Assembly (NCBI GenBank): GCA_964425645.1
Contig: CAYRNC010000007.1
Span: 1 to 47,518, forward strand
Direction: 5' to 3'
DNA from: CAYRNC01 sp964425645
Lineage (GTDB): Bacteria; Bacillota; Clostridia; Peptostreptococcales; Anaerovoracaceae
DNA length: 47,518 bases
Of this stretch, positions 17,438 through 25,405 are shown piece after piece (positions within the stretch are counted from its first letter, which is position 1; each line of letters opens with the position of its first letter). Below the pieces are notes generated by a model. That model did not search any database, was not told where the DNA came from, and was given only the letters and a program-made list of their open reading frames with translations. The position numbers and the translations under genes are program-made.

Positions 17438-18610
17438 TTAAATACGAGCAACTCCCGAGTCAATAGCGGCTTTGTATACAGCCCTGGAAACTGAATCCCT
17501 GACTTTGGGATCAAAAGGGGGAACTATTATATACTCCTCACAAAGTTGCTCGGCAGTAATTAGTTCAGCTATTGCCCTACCGGCCGCGACTTCCATAGCA
17601 TTATTAATATCGCTGGCCTTTGCGTCCAACGCTCCTCTGAAGATACCTGGGAAAGCAAGCACATTATTTATTTGATTTGGATAATCCGATCGTCCGGTTC
17701 CGACTATCCTTGCACCGCCTTTTTTTGCGATATCCGGTAATATCTCCGGATCGGGATTTGCCATCGGTAAAACGATTGCATCCTCAGCCATAGATCCGAC
17801 CATATCCTCCGTAACCAAATTTTTGGATGAGACCCCAATAAATACATCCGCCCCTATTAATGCGTCTTTTAATTCTCCATCTATTCCACGAGGGTTGATC
17901 AATCGCGATATCTCCTGGTGAACTGCATTTTCATAGGTTATATTTGCATTAATAATTCCATTGCGATTGCATGCTAAAATGTTTTTTACGCCCATTGAAG
18001 TCAGCATCTGAATTATTGCATAGCCGGCGGCTCCGGCGCCGCTTATTACAACCTTAATGTCCTTCCATTGCTTGTCAACGATTTTTAAGGCATTTATTAG
18101 AGCGGCTAACACTACGACGGCTGTTCCGTGTTGATCATCGTGGAAAACTGGAATTGAGAGCTCCTTTTTTAACCGCTTTTCGATTTCTACGCATCGCGGC
18201 GAGGAAATATCCTCAAGGTTTATTCCCCCGAATACCGGTTCCAACATCTTAATGGTGTGGACAATTTCTTCGACATCCTTTGTTGCTAGGTATATAGGAA
18301 ATGCGTCAACTCCGCCAAATTCTTTGAAAAGTACCGCTTTTTCCTCCATTACGGATAATGAGGCTTCTGGGCCAATATCGCCAAGCCCGAGTACCGCGGT
18401 TCCGTCGGTAACAATGGCGACCATATTTCCTTTCGCTGTATAATCATATACCTTATCTATATTTATATTGATTGCGCAGCAAGGCTTCGCCACCCCGGGG
18501 GTATAGGCTGTCGATAAATCATCGACACTTTTAACAGCTACTTTGCTTACGACCTCAATTTTCCCTTTCCATTTTTTGTGGAGTATTAAAGATCTTTGCT
18601 GTACGTTCAT
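17438..18610 (-). CDS. NAD(P)-dependent malic enzyme
   Basis: Malic enzyme oxidatively decarboxylates L-malate to pyruvate and CO2. The 390-residue short bacterial form is complete: YTPGVAKPC near residue 36, GLGDIGPEA, HDDQHGTA with metal ligands, the dinucleotide loop VISGAGAAG near 192, and PMANPDPEI. No phosphotransacetylase-like extension is present. It is separated from the PGK-like gene upstream by 6 nt and from the LarA-like gene by at most 23 nt, so all three are surely cotranscribed. Cofactor preference cannot be fixed by eye. Confidence 0.93.
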   Translation of the reverse strand: MNVQQRSLILHKKWKGKIEVVSKVAVKSVDDLSTAYTPGVAKPCCAININIDKVYDYTAKGNMVAIVTDGTAVLGLGDIGPEASLSVMEEKAVLFKEFGGVDAFPIYLATKDVEEIVHTIKMLEPVFGGINLEDISSPRCVEIEKRLKKELSIPVFHDDQHGTAVVVLAALINALKIVDKQWKDIKVVISGAGAAGYAIIQMLTSMGVKNILACNRNGIINANITYENAVHQEISRLINPRGIDGELKDALIGADVFIGVSSKNLVTEDMVGSMAEDAIVLPMANPDPEILPDIAKKGGARIVGTGRSDYPNQINNVLAFPGIFRGALDAKASDINNAMEVAAGRAIAELITAEQLCEEYIIVPPFDPKVRDSVSRAVYKAAIDSGVARI

Positions 18611-18616
18611 TATTTT

Positions 18617-19876
18617 TTACCTCTTTTGACGCATTGCTTCAATTAATGGAAGCTGTCTCCCGGACATAAATTGAACCATTGCTCCCCCTCCGGTGCTCAC
18701 ATATCCTAACTTTTTGGTGTCCACGAATTTCTGCGCAGCTGCGACCGAATCGCCCCCTCCTACAACGGAATAAGCGTCAGACCCGGCAATATACTCAAAG
18801 ATGCGCCTGGTTCCCTTTTCAAATAACGGATTTTCATATACCCCAAACGGACCGTTAACAAATATTGTTTTTGCGCCTTGCAATATCTCCCTGTACATTT
18901 TTATCGTCTTACGGCCTATGTCCATAAACATTTCATTTACCGGAAGATCAGCAGCGTCTATTTCCTTCCTTACCCCATCATCTTCATAAGCTAAATCAAT
19001 TGGATACAATATTCTTTCGGGATATTCCGCAAGATATCGCCTTGCCGGTTTTATGAACGCATCAAGACTCCTATCGCTTATAAATTTTGTCTTTTTCGTT
19101 CCGATTTCTATATTCCTGGCCATAAGCATTATTTCGCCTGTAATTCCACCTGTAATAATTTTATCAGCCACACCGGATGATAGCACCTGTCCTATCATAC
19201 CAAGAGCATCCGAAATTTTCGCCCCACCTAAAACGAACACACAGGGTTTATCGGGGTTTTTCAGTACTCGGATTAATGAGTTAACTTCCTGAATCAAAAG
19301 CGGGCCACCGGCATAAGGTAGCACCTGTTGGAACGCCACCATGGAAGGCGCGTTCCTATGAGCGGCGGCAAAAGCCTCGTTGATATAAAAATCTGAGATA
19401 GGAGCCAAATTGCGTACCAGGTATGTGTTTATCATTTCTTCCGGTTTAAGTTTTACCGCATTTTCAAATGTGGATACCTCTTCTGTTAAGTAGCGGAGAT
19501 TCCCTAAGAGTATCGCTTCACCGGGTTTTAGACCCTGTACCGCTTCCCTGGCCGCGGGGCCCGCAACATCATCAATATAAGCGATTTTTCGCCCTAAATA
19601 TGACGACAGTTTTTCAGCGTGTTCCTCCATTGATACTAGATTCACATAATCCAAAGTATCACCCTGATGCGCAATAATTGCAACCTTTGCATTCTGACAG
19701 AGCAATTTTTCGATTGTTGGAATGCTTTTTATAATCCTGTTGTCATTAACGATTTTTTTAGTCTTTGCGTCAATGGGTGAATTAATATCAACACGCAGCA
19801 GGACGGTCCTGGCGGTATAATTATATTCATCCATAGAAGTAATGCCGGAAATATTCTCTTTTTTGTCTATTTCCAT
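18617..19876 (-). CDS. Archaeal-type phosphoglycerate kinase homologue
   Basis: PGK moves phosphate from an acyl phosphate to ADP. The N-terminal signature RVDINSP (residues 28-34) followed by IAHQGDTLD is the form seen in archaeal PGKs, unlike the RVDFNVP and SHLGRP of most bacteria. The C-terminal nucleotide loop GGGDSVAA near 373 and the GPFGVYE and STGGGA motifs are intact. Its first codons overlap the GAPDH-like gene by 10 nt, and malic enzyme follows after 6 nt. In this setting it may act on the acyl phosphate made by its GAPDH-like neighbour rather than on 1,3-bisphosphoglycerate. That is inference; a plain glycolytic role is the alternative. Confidence 0.85.
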   Translation of the reverse strand: MEIDKKENISGITSMDEYNYTARTVLLRVDINSPIDAKTKKIVNDNRIIKSIPTIEKLLCQNAKVAIIAHQGDTLDYVNLVSMEEHAEKLSSYLGRKIAYIDDVAGPAAREAVQGLKPGEAILLGNLRYLTEEVSTFENAVKLKPEEMINTYLVRNLAPISDFYINEAFAAAHRNAPSMVAFQQVLPYAGGPLLIQEVNSLIRVLKNPDKPCVFVLGGAKISDALGMIGQVLSSGVADKIITGGITGEIMLMARNIEIGTKKTKFISDRSLDAFIKPARRYLAEYPERILYPIDLAYEDDGVRKEIDAADLPVNEMFMDIGRKTIKMYREILQGAKTIFVNGPFGVYENPLFEKGTRRIFEYIAGSDAYSVVGGGDSVAAAQKFVDTKKLGYVSTGGGAMVQFMSGRQLPLIEAMRQKR

Positions 19877-20889
19877 GATGGTAACCCCAAAAATTTATTA
19901 GTTTGCGCCACGGCCTTGCCTCCATCTTTTTCAATTTCCAAGGCGGCCCTGATTCCATCAATTGTCTCAGGTATCGTAACCGACTCCTGGGGTATATGTA
20001 AGCCAAACATAATATCTTTACCGGATTTTACAATAGTATCTTCCCAGACACAGATTTCATAAAGGTCCCCGCGCTCCTTGCCAAGATCCCTAGCATATTT
20101 AAAGATGGAGGCATTGCCCAAAAAACCTTCATCCGTTGTGACGGTTCTAATTCTGTCATGAGCTTTAAATGCTGAGATGGTCTCTTCAACTGAAATGCCT
20201 TTTTTCAGAGTGGCTACTATAGTAATAAAATGGCCGTGGGTTACAGGCGTATGTACTAAAATACCCGTGGCGTCAATATGCGGCATTATAGTCATTAAAT
20301 CAACGGCTTGATGACTTGGAGCCTTGTCTACCTGCAAAGCGTTTGTCAGCCCTCTATGATAATCGCCAGGATCGGCCACCCTTCTTACGATAGTAATGGC
20401 TACTTTTTCTATTCCGCATATTCTATCGAGACAATCTACCGCACGAATAAGGCCGGTTGTGTTGCAGGATGTTAGTTTCAAATAATCCTGGCCTATTCCT
20501 TTTTCGTAGTTTGCGTAACCGTGAAAAAACACATCGGCAATGTTATTGCTCTCTCCGCCTTGGAAAATAGCCTTTTTCCCGTAACGCCTATAGATTTCTT
20601 TATTTTTTGCACCAACACCCGCGCTAGTCGCGTCGAGGACAATATCCACATTCGGCAGTACATCTTCCAAAATACCCGATATGTTGTATCCCTTGTCTTC
20701 AAGGCTTTTTTTAATATCGGATGAAGGAGCGAACAACTTATATGGCATGCCCTTTTCGCGCAGGGCCATAAGGGCCAATGTTGAGGCTGCATCCACTACA
20801 CCGGCAAGTTCCATATCTTTTTGTTTTGCAACGCCGTCCGCCAATCTTTGTCCGATTACCCCGTAACCAACCACCAATACTTTTTTCAT
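19867..20889 (-). CDS. Type II (archaeal-type) glyceraldehyde-3-phosphate dehydrogenase homologue
   Basis: This 340-residue protein follows archaeal type II GAPDH from end to end: GYGVIGQR dinucleotide fold at 8-15, IFQGGE, the catalytic SCNTTGL with Cys142, IVRRVADPG, a His-rich THGHF segment and a C-terminal HQES-like segment (PQESVTIPETIDAIR-type). After the second strand, where many archaeal enzymes have a KTxP phosphate-binding motif for NADP, it reads GVVDAAS; the Asp suggests NAD preference (inference). The ribosome binding site is AAAGGG. A long stem-loop separates it from the aminotransferase, and the PGK-like gene overlaps its end. It should form an acyl phosphate from an aldehyde; the aldehyde is not necessarily glyceraldehyde 3-phosphate. 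Confidence 0.88.
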   Translation of the reverse strand: MKKVLVVGYGVIGQRLADGVAKQKDMELAGVVDAASTLALMALREKGMPYKLFAPSSDIKKSLEDKGYNISGILEDVLPNVDIVLDATSAGVGAKNKEIYRRYGKKAIFQGGESNNIADVFFHGYANYEKGIGQDYLKLTSCNTTGLIRAVDCLDRICGIEKVAITIVRRVADPGDYHRGLTNALQVDKAPSHQAVDLMTIMPHIDATGILVHTPVTHGHFITIVATLKKGISVEETISAFKAHDRIRTVTTDEGFLGNASIFKYARDLGKERGDLYEICVWEDTIVKSGKDIMFGLHIPQESVTIPETIDGIRAALEIEKDGGKAVAQTNKFLGLPSWK

Positions 20890-20935
20890 TGTTCTACCCT
20901 TTCTTTATTTTCACAATAATTATAATAAAAAGAGG

Positions 20936-20977
20936 ATTTAAAGGCCGTCCGATGTGCAGGCCTTACGACCTTTAAAT
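20936..20977 (-). promoter_or_regulatory. Intercistronic stem-loop between aminotransferase and GAPDH-like genes
   Basis: ATTTAAAGG (20936-20944) and CCTTTAAAT (20969-20977) form a perfect 9-bp stem, with further partial pairing inside (AGGCC repeats). On the minus strand it is followed by CCTCTTTTTATT. It may be an attenuator, a partial terminator or an RNA processing and stability element that sets the level of the downstream four genes. Confidence 0.5.
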
Positions 20978-21010
20978 AAAAGGGGATAGAGTTAGAATTT
21001 AATTCCGCCC

Positions 21011-22374
21011 TTACCGCTGATTTACTACCTTTTCAATTGCCCTTTCTAAAATATCTAAACCGGTAATCAATTGTTCGTCGGTAATCACCAACGGGGCCAG
21101 AAAGCGAATATTATTATCCCTGACACCTGATCCCAGAACAACTAGGCCGTTGGCAATACATTCGCTTATTATTGCTTTACATTCTGTTTTTGCCGGCTCT
21201 TTAGTAGATCTATCTTTTACAAATTCAATGGCCAACATTGCGCCTCGACCTCTAACATCGCCAATTAATTCATATTTCTCTTTCATTTCGTATAAGCGTT
21301 TAACCATAATTTCGCCTATATGCTTAGCTTTTTCACAATAATCGTCCCTATACATTATTTCAAGGACCTTGAGCGCGGAGGCTGTCGCCAAGGCATTACC
21401 GCAATATGTACCCCCAAGCTCGCCTGCGCTTACGCATTCCATAATGTCCTTTCTAGCTGTTACGCATGCAACGGGAATACCACCGGCAACCGATTTCGCA
21501 CTGATAACGATATCAGGCCTTACATCCCAGTATTCGCAAGCAAACATCTTTCCCGTCCTTGCGTAGCCCGTTTGTATTTCATCCGCAACTAAAAGAATGC
21601 CATATTTATCACAGAGATTGCGCATTTTTGTAAGAAATTCATCGGGGGGTAACACAAAACCGCCCTCACCCAGGATCGGCTCTATAACTATCGCCGCAAC
21701 CTGATCGGGAGCTACATATTCGAGAAAGAAACTATCCTCGAACATTTTTGCGCAATAAAGACCGCAGCTGTCCCTTTCCATGCCGTAGGAACACCTGTAG
21801 CAATATGGGTAGGGGAAACGATGGACGCCTTGTGGCAAAGGACCAAAATTAAACTTATAGGGTTTAACCTTGCTTGTCATGGCCATGGTCATATAACTTC
21901 TGCCGTGAAACGCTCCGGAAAAGCATATTATCTCACTTCTGCCCGTAAATCTCCTCGCTAACTTAACGGCATTCTCATTGGCTTCCGCGCCAGTATTTAC
22001 AAGAATTGTTTTGTTCTCTCCATCTACCGGCATAATTTCGTTCAACTTCTCGGCAAGCTTCGGATACTGTTCATAGTTGAAAATNNNNNNNNNNTAGGAG
22101 CAAAATATCTTTCGGCTTGGATTTTTACCGCATCAACAACCTCCGGATGGGAATGTCCGATATTTAGTACACCAATTCCAGCTACGAAATCAACGAAGAT
22201 ATTGCCGTCGATATCCTGCACCATCGCACCCTCAGCCCTGTCAACAAAGACAGGCGCTAACATGCTGACGGCATCTGTGACATTATCCTTTCTCACCTTT
22301 AGCAATTCTGAAGACTTAGGGCCCGGAACGCAGTCTGTAACTATCTTCGGTAAGCTTGTTCTAAGTGATGACAT
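21011..22374 (-). CDS. Class III (PLP) aminotransferase, interrupted by an assembly gap
   Basis: The protein belongs to the 4-aminobutyrate / omega-amino acid aminotransferase group, which turns a terminal amine into a semialdehyde. Motifs: IGVLNIGHSHPEV in the N-terminal part, VNTGAEANENAVKLAR, FHGRSYMTMA, the Cys-bearing insert PYCYRCSYG, EPILGEGGF, VADEIQTGYARTG and the PLP lysine in ISAKSVAGG. Ten Ns (22085-22094) interrupt it. The flanking reading frames do not join at exactly ten bases; they fit if the true gap is 2 mod 3, for example 8 or 11, so the break is an assembly artefact. The ribosome binding site is AAAGGAGG. It is the first gene behind the -24/-12 promoter at 22434. Confidence 0.9.
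22085..22094. other. Assembly gap (10 Ns)
   Basis: Ten undetermined bases inside the aminotransferase gene. The reading frame shows that the real length is not ten. Confidence 0.98.
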
Positions 22375-22433
22375 CTTCTTCCTCCTTTTTTAAACGTATG
22401 GATAACATTTTGTTTTGACTTACCCCTAAAATC

Positions 22434-22449
22434 AGCAAAAAGCGTGCCA
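22434..22449 (-). promoter_or_regulatory. Sigma-54 (-24/-12) promoter for the aminotransferase operon
   Basis: The minus strand reads TGGCACGCTTTTTGCT, matching the consensus TGGCACG-N4-TTGCW with GG and GC at the correct 10-nt interval. It lies about 60 nt before the aminotransferase ATG at 22374. Confidence 0.85.
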
Positions 22450-22599
22450 TTCCCCATTTAACAATTGAAAAGAAAACACTTTATATTGCAAGTATCTTAA
22501 AATGTTCCACTTTGGCGTTATATTTTACTGTAATGAAATAATTATTAATTTTTATATAATAGATATTTCGTTTTACCCTGTGTATTTGCTAATTATTAT

Positions 22600-22612
22600 T
22601 GACTAATAGTCA
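22600..22612. promoter_or_regulatory. Palindromic candidate enhancer (activator binding) site
   Basis: TGACTA-A-TAGTCA is a perfect inverted repeat with a one-base centre. It lies about 94 nt upstream of the plus-strand -24 element and about 151 nt upstream of the minus-strand one, typical distances for binding of a sigma-54 activator. One site could serve both directions. Confidence 0.55.
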
Positions 22613-22705
22613 GCAATGATTATTATTTCTCAAAATAATTTATAATTGTCATCCCATGATTGTTTGTAAATATACAAAATCTTTATTTTTGATCTTTCGA
22701 TGATT

Positions 22706-22721
22706 TGGCACCAGGCTTGCT
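22706..22721 (+). promoter_or_regulatory. Sigma-54 (-24/-12) promoter for the divergent dehydrogenase genes
   Basis: The plus strand reads TGGCACCAGGCTTGCT, an almost perfect TGGCACG-N4-TTGCW with correct spacing. It lies 50 nt before the ATG at 22772. Confidence 0.88.
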
Positions 22722-22771
22722 TTTGCTATAAACTATAGCAAATGATCTTTAATGGGAAAGGAGAAAATAGA

Positions 22772-23674
22772 ATGCATACAGTGCCACAAAATATTACTGT
22801 TGTTGGAGCAGGTACCCAAGGCTCGATGTTAGCCTTCCGCAGTGCCGCATTTGGTAGAACGGTAACCATATTTGATATCTCGGAACAACAAATGCGCAAT
22901 GCCATGCAGAAAATCAAATTATGGTTTGATGAATGGGTGACCAAAGGCAAAATTTCAGCAGGTATTGCTTTAAAGCAATATCTATCGATTAACACATGCT
23001 CAGAACTTGATAAAGCATTGGATAACGCCGATTTAGTAATTGAAAACGTTCCCGAGATATTGAATCTAAAGCGGGAAATCTGGGATCAAATCGACATGCT
23101 TGCCCCGGAAAAAACTTTGCTTACCACCAATAGTTCCTCTTTAAAAGCATCGGATATCGGCAAAGATATAAGAAGAAAAGCTAATACTTTTAATCTAAAC
23201 TTTATGACACCCACGGAGGACGACTTAGTAGAGGTTATGTGGAATGCCTCAACAGCGGAAGAGACAAAAGCTTTAGCACTAGCATTTTTAAAAGCACAAA
23301 GAAACGTGCCTATTATTACAAAAAAAGAAATTAAGGGTTTTTCTTTAAATCGCGTATGGCGCGGTATAAAGAAAGAATGCCTGAAATTATGGGCTGACGG
23401 TTATATTACACCGGAGGATCTTGACAGGGCCTGGATTTTGGAATGGGGAACACCGTATGGCCCCTTTGCCTTAATGGATAAAGTGGGATTGGATATAGTA
23501 AGGCAAATTGAAATGACTTATTATAATGAAAGCAGAGACCCCGGGGATATTCCTCCAAAAGCATTAGATGATATGATCGATAACGGTTTTTTTGGGGTCA
23601 AATCGGGAAAAGGATTTTATGCATATCCTAACCCGGCTTATGAGCAAAACGGATGGTTAAGAGGAGAATATTAA
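22772..23674 (+). CDS. 3-hydroxyacyl-CoA dehydrogenase family protein (first of pair)
   Basis: A 300-residue NAD-dependent hydroxyacid dehydrogenase of the HAD/lambda-crystallin superfamily. The N-terminal Rossmann loop is VVGAGTQGSML near residues 9-19 and the TTNSSSLKASDIG segment carries the usual Ser. The canonical HFFNP segment is replaced by NFMTPTEDD, so it is unlikely to be an ordinary fatty-acid oxidation enzyme. The C-terminal dimer domain ends with GFFGVKSGKGFYAYP. The start is set at 22772, because AAAGGAG lies 8 nt upstream; an earlier in-frame ATG at 22742 lacks a site. It is first behind a sigma-54 promoter and 1 nt from its paralogue. The substrate is unknown; a free or amino-substituted 3-hydroxyacid is likely. 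Confidence 0.82.
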   Translation: MHTVPQNITVVGAGTQGSMLAFRSAAFGRTVTIFDISEQQMRNAMQKIKLWFDEWVTKGKISAGIALKQYLSINTCSELDKALDNADLVIENVPEILNLKREIWDQIDMLAPEKTLLTTNSSSLKASDIGKDIRRKANTFNLNFMTPTEDDLVEVMWNASTAEETKALALAFLKAQRNVPIITKKEIKGFSLNRVWRGIKKECLKLWADGYITPEDLDRAWILEWGTPYGPFALMDKVGLDIVRQIEMTYYNESRDPGDIPPKALDDMIDNGFFGVKSGKGFYAYPNPAYEQNGWLRGEY

Positions 23675-23675
23675 C

Positions 23676-24620
23676 ATGAAGAAACCTAAAGATTTCAAAA
23701 AAGTTACCGTAATTGGCAGCGGAATGATAGGGCATAGCTGGACGGTGGTATTCGCTAGAAATGGCCTTGAAGTAGCATTGTATAATCGTAAATCCAATAC
23801 TTATGAAACGGCCTTGGAAAGGGTGAAGGAGTCATTGCAATTTCTGGTCTCGGAAGGTATGATTACCGATGGCCAGGCAACCGAATCCCTTGAGCGTGTG
23901 CATCTTACAGATAATTTGTACGAAGCAACCCTTAACACCGATTACATACAGGAATGTCTTTGGGAGGATTTGTTTCTGAAAAAAAATATGTTTGAAAAGC
24001 TTTCTTTATATGTACCAAAAGATGTCGCCATAGGATCCAGCTGTTCGGGCCTGAAAATTTCAGACATAACTGCGGATGTTACGAATCATCCGGAAAGATG
24101 CATTGTCGCACATCCTACAAACCCACCCCACCTTATTCCCTTTATGGAGATTTCAGGGGATAACGCAAGTCAGGAAATTAAAGATTCAGTTTATAAATTC
24201 ATGGAATCGATAGGGCAAAAACCTATCCAGTGCAAAGAGATATATGGATATGTTTTAAACCGCATACAACTATCTTTAATACAGGAATCTTTATATCTTG
24301 TAAAGGAAGGGATATGTGATGTTGAGGCCGTTGAGCGGGCCGTCACCGATGGCCTCGGCCTGCGCTGGGCTTTTACAGGACCATATGGCGTGGAAGAATT
24401 GAATTCCACAGATTTAGAGGATGGCTTAAGAAAGTACAAGGATTATATGATCGAATTCTTTGTCAACCAACAGAAGAAAGTTTATGATTATGATGAAGAA
24501 TTCATAAGGAAATGCGCAATGGGATTCAAACCAATTATGCAAGGTAAAACTCACGAGGAATACCTTTTATGGCGTGATCGCATGGTGACCAGGACAAGAA
24601 TCCTGAAAGAAACGAAATAA
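23676..24620 (+). CDS. 3-hydroxyacyl-CoA dehydrogenase family protein (lambda-crystallin / L-gulonate dehydrogenase-like)
   Basis: A 314-residue paralogue of the gene before it. Rossmann loop VIGSGMIGHSW near residues 11-21; SSCSGLKISDI; and AHPTNPPHLIPFMEISG, which is the form found in lambda-crystallin, L-gulonate 3-dehydrogenase and carnitine dehydrogenase rather than in fatty-acid enzymes. DGLGLRWAFTGPYGVEELN in the C-terminal domain agrees. It probably oxidises a 3-hydroxy group on a small non-CoA acid with NAD. AGAGGAG lies 9 nt before the ATG. The two dehydrogenases are surely cotranscribed and, through the shared spacer, probably co-induced with the aminotransferase operon. Confidence 0.85.
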   Translation: MKKPKDFKKVTVIGSGMIGHSWTVVFARNGLEVALYNRKSNTYETALERVKESLQFLVSEGMITDGQATESLERVHLTDNLYEATLNTDYIQECLWEDLFLKKNMFEKLSLYVPKDVAIGSSCSGLKISDITADVTNHPERCIVAHPTNPPHLIPFMEISGDNASQEIKDSVYKFMESIGQKPIQCKEIYGYVLNRIQLSLIQESLYLVKEGICDVEAVERAVTDGLGLRWAFTGPYGVEELNSTDLEDGLRKYKDYMIEFFVNQQKKVYDYDEEFIRKCAMGFKPIMQGKTHEEYLLWRDRMVTRTRILKETK

Positions 24621-24735
24621 TATTCTATCCACGCAAATTACAAATATTTCATTCCGAACTATTGCTAACGCTTCGATAGGGAGAAGGTCTTGCTTTTTCC
24701 CTATTAAAAAACTATATTGCAATTTATCTTTTTGC

Positions 24736-25155
24736 TTATCCCTTGCACACGTCGATCCATTCCGGATCTCCGGCATATCGAACAGTTCGTCGATTGCCGC
24801 TTCAAAACGCTTTATGGAAATATCGCAATATATCTAACGCCCGAATTTTCGAAGTAAAAGGGCATACGCCCCCTATTTCATAACCGGTGAACTCCTGCAC
24901 GGCCTGGGGATAAGCATGCGGGCTTTCATATGAAGAGACCACTTAAATTTACTGCTATCGATCCGCCTGTCCCCGGCCGTGACCACCAGCATGCAGCCTC
25001 CGTTATCGTAAATGGCAAGGTTTCGCTATTCTGGCCGAGATGGCGCCGACAGCTTTCTTTGCAGGCTCCACGGTCGCACCGGAAGTGTTAAGCTCCAAAA
25101 CATCCCTATCCTCGTTCCATTGTTTTAAATATTCTTTTACCTTTTCAATTTCTAT
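24736..25155 (-). pseudogene. Decayed YbaK/EbsC-type aminoacyl-tRNA deacylase
   Basis: Read on the minus strand across several frames, the stretch gives recognisable YbaK pieces in order: EIEKVKEYLKQW, ISARIAKTL, MLVVTAGDRRIDSSKFK, then GGVCPF, IKRFEAAIDELF and finally PEWIDVCKG with a stop at 24736-24738. At least three frame changes are needed, and the codon where a start is expected is ATA. The intact family members deacylate mischarged tRNA-Pro or related tRNAs. This copy cannot be made as one protein. Confidence 0.75.
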
Positions 25156-25275
25156 GTTTTCACCTCCCGCATATAGTAATTTTCTCTGCTGCGGTCCACG
25201 CCATCACTATGCCCCGCCCTCATGAGTCTGCTTTAAATAGGGGTAATTAAACTGGAGCTTACAGTGTGTGTGAAC

Positions 25276-25310
25276 TGTACCATTTTGCCGATCTTAGTCA
25301 ATATGGTACA
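25276..25310 (+). promoter_or_regulatory. Inverted repeat, candidate operator for the EamA gene
   Basis: TGTACCAT (25276-25283) and ATGGTACA (25303-25310) are perfect 8-bp arms 19 nt apart. They lie 35 nt upstream of a TATAAT -10 element (25345-25350). This suits a dimeric activator or repressor; the regulator is not identified. Confidence 0.5.
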
Positions 25311-25344
25311 AAAGTTTATAGCGCTGAAATCGGCGTTATGATAT

Positions 25345-25350
25345 TATAAT
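25345..25350 (+). promoter_or_regulatory. -10 element for the EamA gene
   Basis: A perfect TATAAT lies about 55 nt before the preferred ATG. The -35 position (GCTGAA) is poor, which would fit an activator-dependent promoter using the inverted repeat just upstream. Confidence 0.45.
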
Positions 25351-25405
25351 TTTTATGCCGATGGTTTTCGGCATACATCAAAACCCGACTGTGAAAAAGG
25401 AATCG

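Larger units (their letters stand above)
25156..25405. other. Spacer upstream of the EamA transporter
   Basis: It holds an inverted repeat and a -10 element (listed separately). No gene was seen. Confidence 0.4.

Noticed and set aside
22742..22771. Earlier ATG for the first dehydrogenase
   Set aside because: No ribosome binding site precedes it, and AAAGGAG for the ATG at 22772 lies within its first codons.
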